From NCBI GenBank assembly GCA_002162875.1, contig MABA01000023.1:1-44582 (forward strand): a DNA stretch of 44,582 nucleotides. The letters run 5' to 3'. Under the pieces are notes generated by a model. The model ran no database searches, had not been told where the DNA came from, and saw nothing but the letters and a program-made list of their open reading frames with translations. This document shows positions 1-7,858 of this stretch, piece by piece (position 1 is the stretch's first letter; every line of letters starts with the position of its first letter). The translations under genes were made by a program, and so were the position numbers. Origin of the DNA: Rhodobacterales bacterium 52_120_T64. Its GTDB lineage: Bacteria > Pseudomonadota > Alphaproteobacteria > Rhodobacterales > Rhodobacteraceae.

Positions 1-75
1 CTTGCGACCTAATCCACTCGTCAGTGCAACGCGCACCGCTTCCTGTCTAAATTCTGTTGTATGTTGTATTGCCAT
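1..75 (-). CDS. IS3-family transposase OrfA, N-terminal part
   Basis: The ATG is at 75-73 on the minus strand, preceded by an AAAGGAG ribosome-binding site. The visible start reads MAIQHTTEFRQEAVRVAL, the typical opening of an IS3 OrfA (an HTH_Tnp_1 / InsE-like protein that binds the IS ends). Only about 25 codons are inside the window. The identical start occurs on the plus strand at 44513, so the two partial genes are copies of one transposase. Whether the full copy is active cannot be judged here. Confidence 0.8.
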   Translation of the reverse strand, partial: MAIQHTTEFRQEAVRVALTSGLGRK

Positions 76-82
76 GTCGTTT

Positions 83-114
83 CTCCTTTAAGGCATAATA
101 TGCGATTAAAGGAG
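83..114 (-). promoter_or_regulatory. Hairpin masking the transposase Shine-Dalgarno
   Basis: A perfect 9-bp inverted repeat, CTCCTTTAA / TTAAAGGAG, lies at 83-91 and 106-114 with a 14-nt loop, inside the IS end and upstream of orfA. On the transposase mRNA the second arm contains the ribosome-binding site. A transcript that reads in from outside would fold and hide that site. The same hairpin is conserved at 44474-44505. Confidence 0.6.
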
Positions 115-136
115 CGGAACAATTCCGGGACGGGTC

Positions 137-208
137 CAGACCGGAAATGCCCCTCCAAACGTCTGGATTCCTGACCAAGGCATCGCGACGTATCGTGGTC
201 GCGGTTAA
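137..208 (+). pseudogene. queF: queF 3'-end fragment
   Basis: Translated in the right frame, 137-208 gives the last 23 codons of a short QueF ending in RGRG and a TAA stop. It matches the complete queF at 17672-18139 almost residue for residue; the differences are at the positions corresponding to DV, V and P in the intact copy. The 5' part is missing because the IS begins at 138. No ribosome-binding site or start remains, so it is a dead relic. It shows that queF once stood directly upstream of the cobalamin riboswitch at 340-535. Confidence 0.85.
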
Positions 209-302
209 GTTGGTCGGCGGCGCTGATGGTTATCGCGAAATTGACAAGCCGAAAAGCCAGTCGAGTGCACCGTCGCAGGGCTTTCGTGACTAGGATCGTT
301 AC

Positions 303-331
303 TTGACAGACGCTCAACGAAATTGATAGAT
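303..331 (+). promoter_or_regulatory. Candidate sigma-70 promoter for the cobalamin riboswitch transcript
   Basis: TTGACA at 303-308 is a perfect -35 hexamer. A weak AT-rich -10 (ATAGAT) follows at 326-331 after a 17-base spacer. It lies just upstream of the riboswitch, so transcription would start at about 338-340. The -10 match is poor and the call is tentative. Confidence 0.4.
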
Positions 332-339
332 GCGAATAC

Positions 340-535
340 AAGATGGTTCCCAGAAGCCTAAATATGGTGAAAGGGATGAAAAGGGAATATGGTGCGGCGT
401 ACCCATTAGGGACCAAATCCATAACTGCCCCCGCAACTGTAAGCGGTTAGCGAACCTGAAAAAACCACTGGTCAATTTGGCCGGGAAGGAACAGGGAAGC
501 CGAGATCCGCGAGTCAGGAGACCTGCCATCTTTGT
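340..535 (+). ncRNA. Cobalamin riboswitch (adenosylcobalamin/B12 box type)
   Basis: The conserved blocks of the cobalamin aptamer appear in order. GAAAAGGGAA is at about 376-385, with GGTG soon after. The core ACTGCCCCCGCAACTGTAAG is at about 422-442, followed by CCACTGG at about 465-471 and GCCGGGAAGGAACAGG around 480-495. The B12-box region is CCGCGAGTCAGGAGACCTGCC at 507-527. It sits about 115 bases upstream of an ABC importer operon and should switch that operon off when cobalamin is plentiful. No T-run terminator is visible after the aptamer, so control is more likely at translation initiation. The exact ends are approximate. Confidence 0.93.
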
Positions 536-575
536 AGAAACTCAACCTGGACGGGGAGTCCGGAAGGAGGCAAAG

Positions 576-665
576 ATGCCAGAACTGATCTCGTTGCGGA
601 TCAAACGTTTTGATTTCTCCCGCCTGCTATTGCAGCGCGGAGGACAAGATGGATTCATACGCTAA
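576..665 (+). CDS. Putative 29-residue leader peptide after the riboswitch
   Basis: This small ORF starts with ATG at 576 behind a perfect AAGGAGG ribosome-binding site (564-570, spacing 5). It runs 29 codons to a TAA at 663-665 and overlaps the start of the DUF1636 gene (649) in another frame. The peptide begins MPELISLRIKRFDFSRLL, is basic and has no recognisable domain. Its position suggests that ribosomes translating it could unfold or re-initiate at the next gene, so riboswitch control could act through it. It may also be a chance ORF, as nothing but the ribosome-binding site and position supports it. Confidence 0.4.
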   Translation: MPELISLRIKRFDFSRLLLQRGGQDGFIR

Positions 666-1056
666 ACACAACATTTTTGTTTGTACTTCATGTCGACATG
701 TTGGCGAGGCCTGCCGGCCTGGATACGAACTTATCGAGAAGTTAATTGCTGCCATCGAAGATGCCGGCGACGCTATCTCAAGCGAATTTGAAATATCGGG
801 ATTCGCCTGTATGGCAGGGTGTGCTCGACCTTGCACTGTCGCATATCGAGCAACCAATAAGGCTTCGTACCTATTTGGCGACATCGATCCCAACCAAGAT
901 ATTGATGCGCTTGTTGCATTTTCCACGGAGTATCAACAAAGAGAAGAAGGACGGTTCATACCTTCCAAGCGCCCTGGAAAACTGGGTAACGCAGCGCTTT
1001 CACGCGTACCCGCAGCTGTCATTGTCACTAAAGATGATCAGCGGCGGTTAATCTGA
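649..1056 (+). CDS. DUF1636 cysteine-rich metal-binding protein, first gene of the B12-regulated operon
   Basis: This 135-residue protein resembles the DUF1636 family, small proteins with a thioredoxin-like ferredoxin fold and a probable [2Fe-2S] centre that often lie beside cobalamin genes. Visible cysteines are C12 and C15 (CTSC), C22, and C54, C58, C62 (CMAGCARPC). The start at 649 is chosen because GGAGG precedes it and the N-terminus fits the family; upstream codons in frame have no site. Its stop overlaps the next start by one base (TGATG), so it is translationally coupled to the ATPase gene. It has no signal peptide and is probably cytoplasmic. Its role in corrinoid import or handling is not established. 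Confidence 0.8.
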   Translation: MDSYAKHNIFVCTSCRHVGEACRPGYELIEKLIAAIEDAGDAISSEFEISGFACMAGCARPCTVAYRATNKASYLFGDIDPNQDIDALVAFSTEYQQREEGRFIPSKRPGKLGNAALSRVPAAVIVTKDDQRRLI

Positions 1057-1826
1057 TGGCCGCCCATCTTGATGTGTCGAACGTTTCTTGGGGCCCAAGT
1101 AACACGCACCGCATTCTACACCCCGTAAGCTTTTCGGTGAAACCTGGACGCGTTCTCGCAATCGTTGGAGCAAACGGCGCTGGAAAATCGACGTTACTTC
1201 GTTTGCTTTATCGTTTTCATCGCCCCCGTTCAGGTTTTATCAAAATTGATGGTCGTGATATTTGGGAAATGGATGCACGCAGTGCTGCACGTCGAATTGC
1301 AGCGGTGTTGCAAGAGCAGCCCACCGATTTTGCACTAAATGTTCGGGAAATCGTCGCGCTTGGACGAACACCACACAGAACTGGGCTGGCCGGTTTCGGT
1401 ACGCAAGACGCTCAAATAGTGACCGACGCGCTGGAGCGGCTGGGTTTAACGGCGTTTTCGAACCGCGCATTCGGTACACTGTCTGGTGGAGAGCGCCAAC
1501 GCGTAATGGTGGCTCGGTCATTGGCACAAGAACCCGAGGTGCTAATGCTGGACGAACCTACGAACCACTTGGACATCCGTCACAGGTTGGAGGTTCTTTC
1601 GCTTGTGCGCGGGCTTGGACCTACGGTGGTTTGCAGCCTCCACGACTTGAATTTGGCAGTTGAATTTGCGGATGACATCGTCGTTCTTGCAAATGGCCGA
1701 ATGCTAGGGTTCGGACCTGCCAAAACTGTCTTAACCGAGCCATTAATTGCAGAAGCTTTTTCAGTTGGGGCGCGGATTGAAACCTTGCCGAAAAGCGGCG
1801 TCAAACACTTCTCATTTCACCTATAA
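1056..1826 (+). CDS. ABC importer ATP-binding protein, FecE/BtuD type (cobalamin/corrinoid)
   Basis: This is the ATPase that powers import of a large chelate across the inner membrane. Its 256 residues carry the Walker A motif GANGAGKST (38-46), signature LSGGE (142-146), Walker B with DEPTNHLD (166-173) and an H-loop histidine near 195 (SLHDLN). The sequence belongs to the FecE/BtuD/HmuV group. The start overlaps the DUF1636 stop by one base. Siderophore, heme and B12 importers look alike in this family, so the B12 assignment rests on the upstream cobalamin riboswitch rather than on the protein itself. Confidence 0.88.
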   Translation: MAAHLDVSNVSWGPSNTHRILHPVSFSVKPGRVLAIVGANGAGKSTLLRLLYRFHRPRSGFIKIDGRDIWEMDARSAARRIAAVLQEQPTDFALNVREIVALGRTPHRTGLAGFGTQDAQIVTDALERLGLTAFSNRAFGTLSGGERQRVMVARSLAQEPEVLMLDEPTNHLDIRHRLEVLSLVRGLGPTVVCSLHDLNLAVEFADDIVVLANGRMLGFGPAKTVLTEPLIAEAFSVGARIETLPKSGVKHFSFHL

Positions 1827-1844
1827 AATCCCAAAGGGGAACCT

Positions 1845-2792
1845 ATGAAAACTTTTAAGACGGCCGTAATCGGTCTTGGACTATCATGCTTAGCAATCAC
1901 AGCCGCAGCTGAACCAGTAACGGTCACAAGTTGTAATCGGCAAGTAACATTTGATGCACCACCCGTGCGTGCTGTATCAAACGATGTTAATCTAACCGAA
2001 ATGATGCTGGTTCTGGGACTGCGTGATAACATGGCCGGATACACCGGTGTGTCCGGTTGGAAGACACTCGATGAGAACATGCGCAGTGGCATTGAGGAGC
2101 TACCAGAGCTATCTGCGAAATATCCGTCAAAAGAGGTTATTCTTGGTGCGGATGCTGATTTGTATTTTGCCGGCTGGAACTATGGCTTGAAGGTTGGCGG
2201 AGAAGTTACACCCGACACGCTCGCCCCATTCGGTGTCAAAGTCTATGAACTGACCGAAAGCTGCATCCACATCATGGAGAAAGACCAGATTTCAATGGAC
2301 GACATGTATGTTGACCTGTTGAACCTCGGGACTATTTTTGGTGTGCGCGACCGTGCCGAAACGCTTGTTGCTGGCTACAAGCAAGAGCTTGAAACCTTTT
2401 ATGCATCACTTGAAACTGGTGATCGCCCGTTGCGGGCATTCGTATATGACAGCGGCGAGGAAAAGCCTTTTACTGCCGGACGATATGGTATGCCTACTGC
2501 ACTGATCGAAGCAGCTGGCGGGATCAATATCATGGACGACATTGAAAAAAGCTGGACACTGATAGGTTGGGAACCCGTCGTTGAACGTAATCCCCAAGTC
2601 ATTGTTATTGTGAATTACGGTGATGTAACCGCAGAAGAAAAGCGCGCGTTTATGATGTCAAATCCTGCCTTCGCTGACATGGATGCTGTAAAAAATGATC
2701 GCTTTGTTGTTCTTGAGTATGTTGAAGCGACACCTGGGCCTCGTAATATCTCCGCAATACAAAAGCTCGCTTCTGCATTTTGGGCTGAGTAA
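1845..2792 (+). CDS. ABC importer substrate-binding protein, BtuF/FepB type
   Basis: This 315-residue periplasmic protein would capture the corrinoid and deliver it to the permease. A signal peptide is clear at about 1-22 (MKTFKTAVIGLGLSCLAITA). The body is a class III binding protein of the BtuF/FhuD/FepB type, starting with a VTFDAPPVRAVS segment and ending in a helix near IQKLASAF. AAAGGGG upstream of the ATG at 1845 gives a good ribosome-binding site. It lies 18 bases after the ATPase gene. The cobalamin assignment comes from the riboswitch. An iron chelate is the alternative substrate. Confidence 0.85.
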   Translation: MKTFKTAVIGLGLSCLAITAAAEPVTVTSCNRQVTFDAPPVRAVSNDVNLTEMMLVLGLRDNMAGYTGVSGWKTLDENMRSGIEELPELSAKYPSKEVILGADADLYFAGWNYGLKVGGEVTPDTLAPFGVKVYELTESCIHIMEKDQISMDDMYVDLLNLGTIFGVRDRAETLVAGYKQELETFYASLETGDRPLRAFVYDSGEEKPFTAGRYGMPTALIEAAGGINIMDDIEKSWTLIGWEPVVERNPQVIVIVNYGDVTAEEKRAFMMSNPAFADMDAVKNDRFVVLEYVEATPGPRNISAIQKLASAFWAE

Positions 2793-2844
2793 ACTTTTCC
2801 GACCTGCTCACTGTGGGTGGGTCGACGAATTACGGGTGTTAGAT

Positions 2845-3894
2845 ATGGTGCTGTCGAAGCGTATTAGACCACGAATAACGAGCGGCTCTAAGATGCTGAT
2901 ACTGGTTATGAGTGGGCTGCTTGTTCTGGCGGCATCAATATCCATCGCGATAAGTGTTGGCGCCGTTTCTATACCGTTGCCTACGGTTTGGGGAGTGATC
3001 GCCAATAAAATCTCTCCTGACCTTATAGATCAAACATGGTCTTTGGGACGTGAAAACATCGTTTGGGAAATCCGGTTTCCACGCGCAATCCTCGCATGTT
3101 TGGTTGGTGCCGGACTGGCACTCGTCGGCGCAGCGCTTCAAGCTGTTACACGTAATCCATTGGCTGATCCACATTTGCTCGGAATATCGTCTGGCGGCGC
3201 TTTTGGGGCTATTTTAGCCCTTCTTCACACTGGACTTTTTCTTGGGTTGCTGACCGTACCGCTAATGGCCTTTTTGGGTGCTCTTGTTGCAACTCTTATC
3301 GTCCTCGGCGTTTCACACTTTGCAGCGGCCGCAAGTGCAGACCGATTGGTTCTAGCAGGCGTTGCGGTGTCTTTCATCATCATGTCTGGCGCAAACGTAT
3401 TGATCTTCTTGGGCGATCCACGATCAACCCACACCGTTGTTTTCTGGATGCTAGGTGGTTTGGGATTGGCGCAATGGAGTCATCTAGTTTATCCAACCAC
3501 CGTTCTGATCGTCTGTAGTACCTATTTTTGGGTTCGCGCAAACGAACTAAACGCAATGACAATCGGAGACGAGACCGCCTCTACGCTCGGAATTCCAGTG
3601 CAACGTTTTCGGCTCTCCATTTTTGTTGCAGGCGCACTATTGACCGGAGTCATGGTCGCCTTTTCAGGAATAATCGGCTTTGTCGGCCTGATGGTACCCC
3701 ACATCGCACGATTGATTGTCGGCGGAGATAACGCGCGTGTCATCCCGGCGTCCGCGATGTTGGGGGCTATATTCCTGCTTTGGGCTGATATAATCGCTCG
3801 TACGATTATGCGCCCCGAAGATATGCCAATCGGCATTGTCACTGGATTGATTGGCGGTGTGTTCTTTGTATGGTTGCTTGGTCGACGGCGCTGA
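2845..3894 (+). CDS. ABC importer permease, FecCD/BtuC type
   Basis: This is a membrane subunit of 349 residues with about nine to ten hydrophobic helices. FecCD family signatures are visible, such as GAALQAVTRNPLADPHLLGISSGG near the N-terminal third and GFVGLMVPHIARL near the C-terminal third. The frame is open upstream into the previous gene, but the ATG at 2845 (MVLSKRIRPR) gives the usual family length and avoids overlap, so I chose it. Its ribosome-binding site is weak. The gene completes the operon DUF1636-ATPase-binding protein-permease. No TonB-dependent receptor gene is in the window. Confidence 0.87.
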   Translation: MVLSKRIRPRITSGSKMLILVMSGLLVLAASISIAISVGAVSIPLPTVWGVIANKISPDLIDQTWSLGRENIVWEIRFPRAILACLVGAGLALVGAALQAVTRNPLADPHLLGISSGGAFGAILALLHTGLFLGLLTVPLMAFLGALVATLIVLGVSHFAAAASADRLVLAGVAVSFIIMSGANVLIFLGDPRSTHTVVFWMLGGLGLAQWSHLVYPTTVLIVCSTYFWVRANELNAMTIGDETASTLGIPVQRFRLSIFVAGALLTGVMVAFSGIIGFVGLMVPHIARLIVGGDNARVIPASAMLGAIFLLWADIIARTIMRPEDMPIGIVTGLIGGVFFVWLLGRRR

Positions 3895-4008
3895 TGTTGG
3901 CGACTTCCCGATCAAATTTTCTAGAACTTTAGCATCCGGAGTTTGCTTATTTACATTCTTTAAAATAGCTACATCGGATTTTAAGTTGGAGTCAGTTGAC
4001 GGTATATT

Positions 4009-4023
4009 TGCAAGTCATTCTCA
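4009..4023 (+). promoter_or_regulatory. Upstream Fur/Mur-type box of sitABCD
   Basis: TGCAAGTCATTCTCA matches the downstream box TGAGAATCATTCTCA at 12 of 15 positions. The shared right arm ATTCTCA and the 29-base spacing between boxes suggest a second, weaker site for the same regulator. Confidence 0.5.
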
Positions 4024-4037
4024 TTCGCATTGACAGT

Positions 4038-4052
4038 TGAGAATCATTCTCA
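4038..4052 (+). promoter_or_regulatory. Perfect 7-1-7 Fur/Mur box upstream of sitA
   Basis: TGAGAATCATTCTCA is a perfect 7-1-7 palindrome of the Fur superfamily type (TGATAATNATTATCA class), 37 bases before the sitA start. In alphaproteobacteria a Fur-like protein called Mur commonly represses sitABCD when manganese is available. Which metal is sensed cannot be read from the site. Confidence 0.75.
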
Positions 4053-4088
4053 TATATCCTTGCATTGAAATAGAAGCACAAAGGAATC

Positions 4089-5021
4089 ATGATGAAGTTC
4101 ACGCGTATTATAACATGCACCCTGTCGCTTGCGACTGCTATGGCAACGGCGGCTGTGGCCGAAGAGCGGCTCAAGGCCATTACAACATTCACCGTTATCG
4201 CCGATATGGCTGCAAATGTTGCGGGCGATGCGGCACTTGTTGAATCGATCACTAAGCCAGGGGCGGAAATTCACGGATACGCGCCAACCCCGCGTGACAT
4301 CTTGCGTGCGCAGGATGCGGATTTGATCCTCTGGAACGGCATGAACCTCGAATTGTGGTTCGAGCAGTTCTTCTCAAACCTCAGCGATGTTCCTAGTGTG
4401 ACGCTGACGGACGGTATCGTACCGATGAGCATCACCGAAGGGGCCTATGATGGTAAACCCAATCCGCATGCTTGGATGTCACTCGATAATGCATTCATCT
4501 ATGTTGATAACATCCGCGATGCGTTTGTTGAGCACGACCCCAAAAACGCCGATGTTTACGCAGTGAACGCGGATAATTACAAAGCTGAGCTGAGCGATGC
4601 GATCTTACCCCTGCGTGACGCCATTCTGGCTTTGCCCTATGAAGAACGCTGGCTCGCCACTTGCGAAGGGGCCTTTAGCTACCTAATCCGCGATTTCGAA
4701 ATGCAGGAACTGTATCTCTGGCCAATCAACGCCGATCAGACAGGTACGCCACAACAGGTTCGCAAAGTCATCGACGGTGTGCGTGATAACAACATCCGCG
4801 CAGTATTTTGTGAAAGCACGGTAAGTAGTGATCCGGCACGGCAAGTTGCACGGGAAACCGGCGCGGTCTTCGGCGGAGTGTTATATGTAGACTCGTTGAC
4901 CAAAGCCGACGGTGCGGTGCCAACTTATCTTGATCTTCTGCGCGTTACCTCAGAGACTATCGCTGCGGGTCTAGCCGCTCCTGATACTGTCACCGCGGAC
5001 GCTTCCGCTCAATCCGAATAG
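4089..5021 (+). CDS. sitA: Manganese/iron ABC importer substrate-binding protein SitA
   Basis: This is a periplasmic cluster A-I (TroA/SitA) metal-binding protein that captures Mn(II) or Fe(II). Its 310 residues begin with a signal peptide of about 24 residues (cleavage near AVA-EE). The histidine in IHGYAPTPRDI, the histidine in NPHAWMS and the acidic segment around CEGAFSYLIRDF fit the metal ligands of the family. AAGGA precedes two possible starts, ATG 4089 and ATG 4092; I took the first. Two Fur/Mur-type boxes lie upstream. sitB begins 9 bases after the stop, so the four sit genes form one operon. Confidence 0.93.
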   Translation: MMKFTRIITCTLSLATAMATAAVAEERLKAITTFTVIADMAANVAGDAALVESITKPGAEIHGYAPTPRDILRAQDADLILWNGMNLELWFEQFFSNLSDVPSVTLTDGIVPMSITEGAYDGKPNPHAWMSLDNAFIYVDNIRDAFVEHDPKNADVYAVNADNYKAELSDAILPLRDAILALPYEERWLATCEGAFSYLIRDFEMQELYLWPINADQTGTPQQVRKVIDGVRDNNIRAVFCESTVSSDPARQVARETGAVFGGVLYVDSLTKADGAVPTYLDLLRVTSETIAAGLAAPDTVTADASAQSE

Positions 5022-5030
5022 GAAAACATT

Positions 5031-5906
5031 ATGTTGGCTCCCGCTCCCGATACTGTCGGTATTAGCGCTCAAAATGTGACCGTTACCTATAAAAATGGTC
5101 ACACCGCACTTTACGACGCAAGCTTTGAGATTCCGACAGGAACGATTACTGCGCTCGTCGGAGTTAACGGAGCCGGCAAATCAACGTTATTTAAAGCGTT
5201 GATGGGGTTTGTACCGGCGGCCAAGGGCGAGATTTCGATCCTCGGCATGTCCGTCAAAGCGGCGCTTAAGCAAAATATCGTTGCCTATGTACCGCAAGCA
5301 GAAGAAGTGGACTGGTCGTTTCCTGTACTCGTTGAAGACGTGGTGATGATGGGCCGCTATGGCCACATGAACTTCATGCGTATAGCGCGCGCAGTTGATC
5401 GCGAAGCTGTAACCGAAGCGCTGGAACGCGTCGGCATGGTGGATTTTCGTCATCGCCAAATTGGTGAACTTTCGGGCGGCCAAAGGAAACGCGTTTTCCT
5501 TGCACGTGCGTTGGCGCAAGAAGGCACGGTGATTTTGCTGGATGAACCATTTACTGGTGTTGACGTTAAAACCGAAGACGCAATCGTCCAGTTACTATGC
5601 GATATGCGTGATGAGGGCCGCGTTATGCTTGTCTCGACCCACAACCTTGGTTCTGTACCAGAATTTTGCGACCGGACTGTTTTGGTCAAGGGCACGGTGC
5701 TCGCACATGGTTTGACGGAAGATACATTTACGCAGGCCAACCTCGAAGTGGCTTTTGGTGGAGTGCTGCGCCATTTTGTGCTGGGTGGCAAAGATCTGCA
5801 CGACGATGATGACACCCGTCAGGTGACAGTGATTACCGACGATGAACGTCCGTTTGTTGTTTATGATGACAAGGCCAAAGCTGAAAAAGCGGAGGCTAGC
5901 GTGTGA
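5031..5906 (+). CDS. sitB: Manganese/iron ABC importer ATP-binding protein SitB
   Basis: This 291-residue ATPase drives the SitCD permeases. Walker A is GVNGAGKS (44-51), the signature is LSGGQ (147-151) and Walker B is followed by DEPFTGVD (171-178). The C-terminal tail after about residue 255 is rich in aspartate and lysine (HDDDDTRQ onward), as seen in SitB homologues. The stop overlaps the sitC start in GTGA, which indicates translational coupling. Confidence 0.93.
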   Translation: MLAPAPDTVGISAQNVTVTYKNGHTALYDASFEIPTGTITALVGVNGAGKSTLFKALMGFVPAAKGEISILGMSVKAALKQNIVAYVPQAEEVDWSFPVLVEDVVMMGRYGHMNFMRIARAVDREAVTEALERVGMVDFRHRQIGELSGGQRKRVFLARALAQEGTVILLDEPFTGVDVKTEDAIVQLLCDMRDEGRVMLVSTHNLGSVPEFCDRTVLVKGTVLAHGLTEDTFTQANLEVAFGGVLRHFVLGGKDLHDDDDTRQVTVITDDERPFVVYDDKAKAEKAEASV

Positions 5907-6763
5907 TCGAGACTTTGCTGCTGCCGTTCACTTACGGCTATATGATCAACGCCATGTGGGTGAGCGCCCTTGTTGGCGGAGTTTGCGCCTTTCTCTCGGC
6001 TTATCTTATGCTTAAGGGTTGGTCGTTGATTGGCGACGCGCTTAGCCATTCAATCGTGCCGGGCGTGGCGGGTGCCTACATGCTGGGATTACCATTCGCG
6101 TTAGGGGCATTTGCCGCTGGCGGTTTGGCTGCGGGGGCGATGCTATTTCTGAACCAGCGATCGGGACTAAAGGAAGACACCATTATCGGATTGATCTTCA
6201 CCTCGTTTTTCGGACTGGGACTTTTCATGGTCTCGATCTCGCCAACGTCGGTGAACATCCAAACAATAACGATGGGTAACATCCTGGCCATCACACCGTA
6301 TGACACATTGCAACTAGCGATCATCGGTTTTGTATCACTCGCGATTTTGTTGGTGAAATGGAAAGATCTGATGGTGGCCTTTTTCGACGAAAACCACGCG
6401 CGCTCCATCGGGCTTAATCCTGATCGGCTTAAAGTGATGTTCTTCATGTTGCTGTCGGCGTCTTGCGTGGCCGCATTGCAAACCGTTGGAGCGTTTTTGG
6501 TAATTGCAATGGTAGTGACACCGGGCGCTACAGCCTATTTGCTGACCGACCGTTTCCCGCGCTTGCTTATGCTCAGCGTAGCTATCGGCGCGACGACCAG
6601 CTTTGTTGGTGCGTACATCAGCTTTTTTCTTGACGGCGCGACGGGCGGTATCATCATTTGCCTTCAAACGCTGCTATTCTTAACAGCATTTTTCTTCGCC
6701 CCGAAACACGGATATCTCGCAGCGCGTCGCCGCGCCGCCGAAGCACTGGAGATGAAAGCATGA
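5903..6763 (+). CDS. sitC: Manganese/iron ABC importer permease SitC
   Basis: This is an ABC-3 family permease of 286 residues with about eight hydrophobic helices. It starts with GTG at 5903, overlapping the sitB stop by four bases (GTGA). Family signatures include [20 protein letters not shown] near residue 35 and [20 protein letters not shown] near residue 200. SitC and the following SitD are paralogues and should form a heterodimeric channel. Its stop overlaps the sitD start (ATGA). Confidence 0.92.
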   Translation: MIETLLLPFTYGYMINAMWVSALVGGVCAFLSAYLMLKGWSLIGDALSHSIVPGVAGAYMLGLPFALGAFAAGGLAAGAMLFLNQRSGLKEDTIIGLIFTSFFGLGLFMVSISPTSVNIQTITMGNILAITPYDTLQLAIIGFVSLAILLVKWKDLMVAFFDENHARSIGLNPDRLKVMFFMLLSASCVAALQTVGAFLVIAMVVTPGATAYLLTDRFPRLLMLSVAIGATTSFVGAYISFFLDGATGGIIICLQTLLFLTAFFFAPKHGYLAARRRAAEALEMKA

Positions 6764-7602
6764 TCCATGAACTTCTATTACCGTTTCAATTTGGCTTTAT
6801 GGTCAATGCGTTTATCATCACTGCCATCATAGCTGTACCGACAGCCCTTTTGTCATGCTATCTTGTCCTCAAGGGGTGGTCATTGATGGGTGACGCAATC
6901 AGCCATGCGGTGCTACCTGGCGTAGTTTTGGCCTATATCATCAATATTCCGCTGATCATCGGAGCTTTTGGCGCAGGTATGATCTGCGCACTTGCAACCG
7001 GCTTTCTGACGGAGAACAGCCGGATCAAACAAGACACAGTAATGGGGGTCGTTTTTTCAGGAATGTTTGGGCTTGGTATCGTGATGTACACCAAAATCCA
7101 TACCGACATTCATCTCGATCACATCCTGTTTGGAAATATGCTTGGGGTGACATCCGGCGACATCTTTACGACCGGATTGATCGCTTTATTTGTTGCTGTT
7201 GTAGTTATATTAAAACGACGTGATTTGCTGCTGCACGCATTTGACCCGGCGCAGGCCAAAGCAGCGGGGCTTCGCGTCGGAATCCTTCACTATGGCCTGC
7301 TGTCGATCCTTTCTCTGACGATTGTAGCGACGCTGAAAGCGGTCGGGATCATCCTTGCGATTGGCCTGTTGATCGCACCTGGCGCCATTGCCTTTTTGAT
7401 CACCAAACGGTTTGAACGGATGCTTGTGGTGGCTGTGGTGGTAACGCTAGTCTCGGGCTTTGGTGGTATTTACCTCAGTTTCTTCCTGGACAGCGCTCCT
7501 GCGCCGACGATCATTCTCATATTGAGCGGGATTTTTGTGATCAGCTTTATCTGGCAGACCCGACGTGCAGTGGCTCTCTCGCGTCAGATTGGCGGTATGT
7601 AA
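6760..7602 (+). CDS. sitD: Manganese/iron ABC importer permease SitD
   Basis: This is the second ABC-3 permease, 280 residues, homologous to SitC (LKGWSLMGDAISHAVLPGVV near residue 35; ILAIGLLIAPGAIAFLITKR near residue 205). The frame is open for 102 bases upstream, but ATG 6760 overlaps the sitC stop by four bases, begins [12 protein letters not shown] like its paralogue, and gives the normal length. It is the last gene of the operon. No clear terminator follows; IS debris begins about 50 bases downstream. Confidence 0.93.
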   Translation: MIHELLLPFQFGFMVNAFIITAIIAVPTALLSCYLVLKGWSLMGDAISHAVLPGVVLAYIINIPLIIGAFGAGMICALATGFLTENSRIKQDTVMGVVFSGMFGLGIVMYTKIHTDIHLDHILFGNMLGVTSGDIFTTGLIALFVAVVVILKRRDLLLHAFDPAQAKAAGLRVGILHYGLLSILSLTIVATLKAVGIILAIGLLIAPGAIAFLITKRFERMLVVAVVVTLVSGFGGIYLSFFLDSAPAPTIILILSGIFVISFIWQTRRAVALSRQIGGM

Positions 7603-7655
7603 TCCTGATTTCCTTATGACTTGATTTGCTTTTGCCTGAATAGTATCCGTCTTAA

Positions 7656-7858
7656 TCAAGCATTGATTTGAACCCACTTCCGGTTTTGTTTTATCAGTAA
7701 ATTGGCCAACAGAATTAGCTTACGCATGATGGCCGTAAAGGCAACTTTCGCGGGCTTGCCAGCATCGATGAGTCGCTCATAAAACCGCTTCATATCTGGA
7801 TTATGCCGCGCGGCGACAACCGCAGGCATATAAAGCGCATCCCGCAGATGTTTTCAGC
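7656..7858 (-). pseudogene. IS110/IS1111-family transposase, C-terminal fragment
   Basis: Read on the minus strand, this encodes about 66 codons of the transposase C-terminus. They include LRDALYMPAVVAARHNPD, FYERLIDAGKPAKVAF and TAIMRKLILLANLL, ending at a TGA (7656-7658). The segment LIDAGKPAKVA(F/L)TA(I/V)MRKL is diagnostic for the IS116/IS110/IS902 C-terminal domain. The N-terminal DEDD catalytic part is absent. The fragment is joined head to tail to an IS3 OrfA fragment at about 7859, so one element was cut by the other or both were joined by deletion. Confidence 0.85.

Larger units (their letters stand above)
1..138 (-). mobile_element. IS3-family insertion sequence, partial (left copy)
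   Basis: This is the terminal 138 bases of an IS that continues beyond the window. Its outer tip at 138 reads TGGACCCGTCCCGGAATT on the minus strand, in the TG...CA style of IS3 elements. The same sequence, in the opposite orientation, forms the last 133 bases of the window and differs at very few positions. The element therefore occurs at both edges, with its transposase reading outward on both sides. It abuts a queF fragment at 137-139. Seen directly: the terminal repeat, the leader and the start of orfA. The family assignment is inferred from the OrfA N-terminus. Confidence 0.85.

Noticed and set aside
2695-2844. Extension of the permease frame into the binding-protein gene.
   Set aside because: It would overlap an intact gene by about 100 bases and add 50 residues without family similarity.
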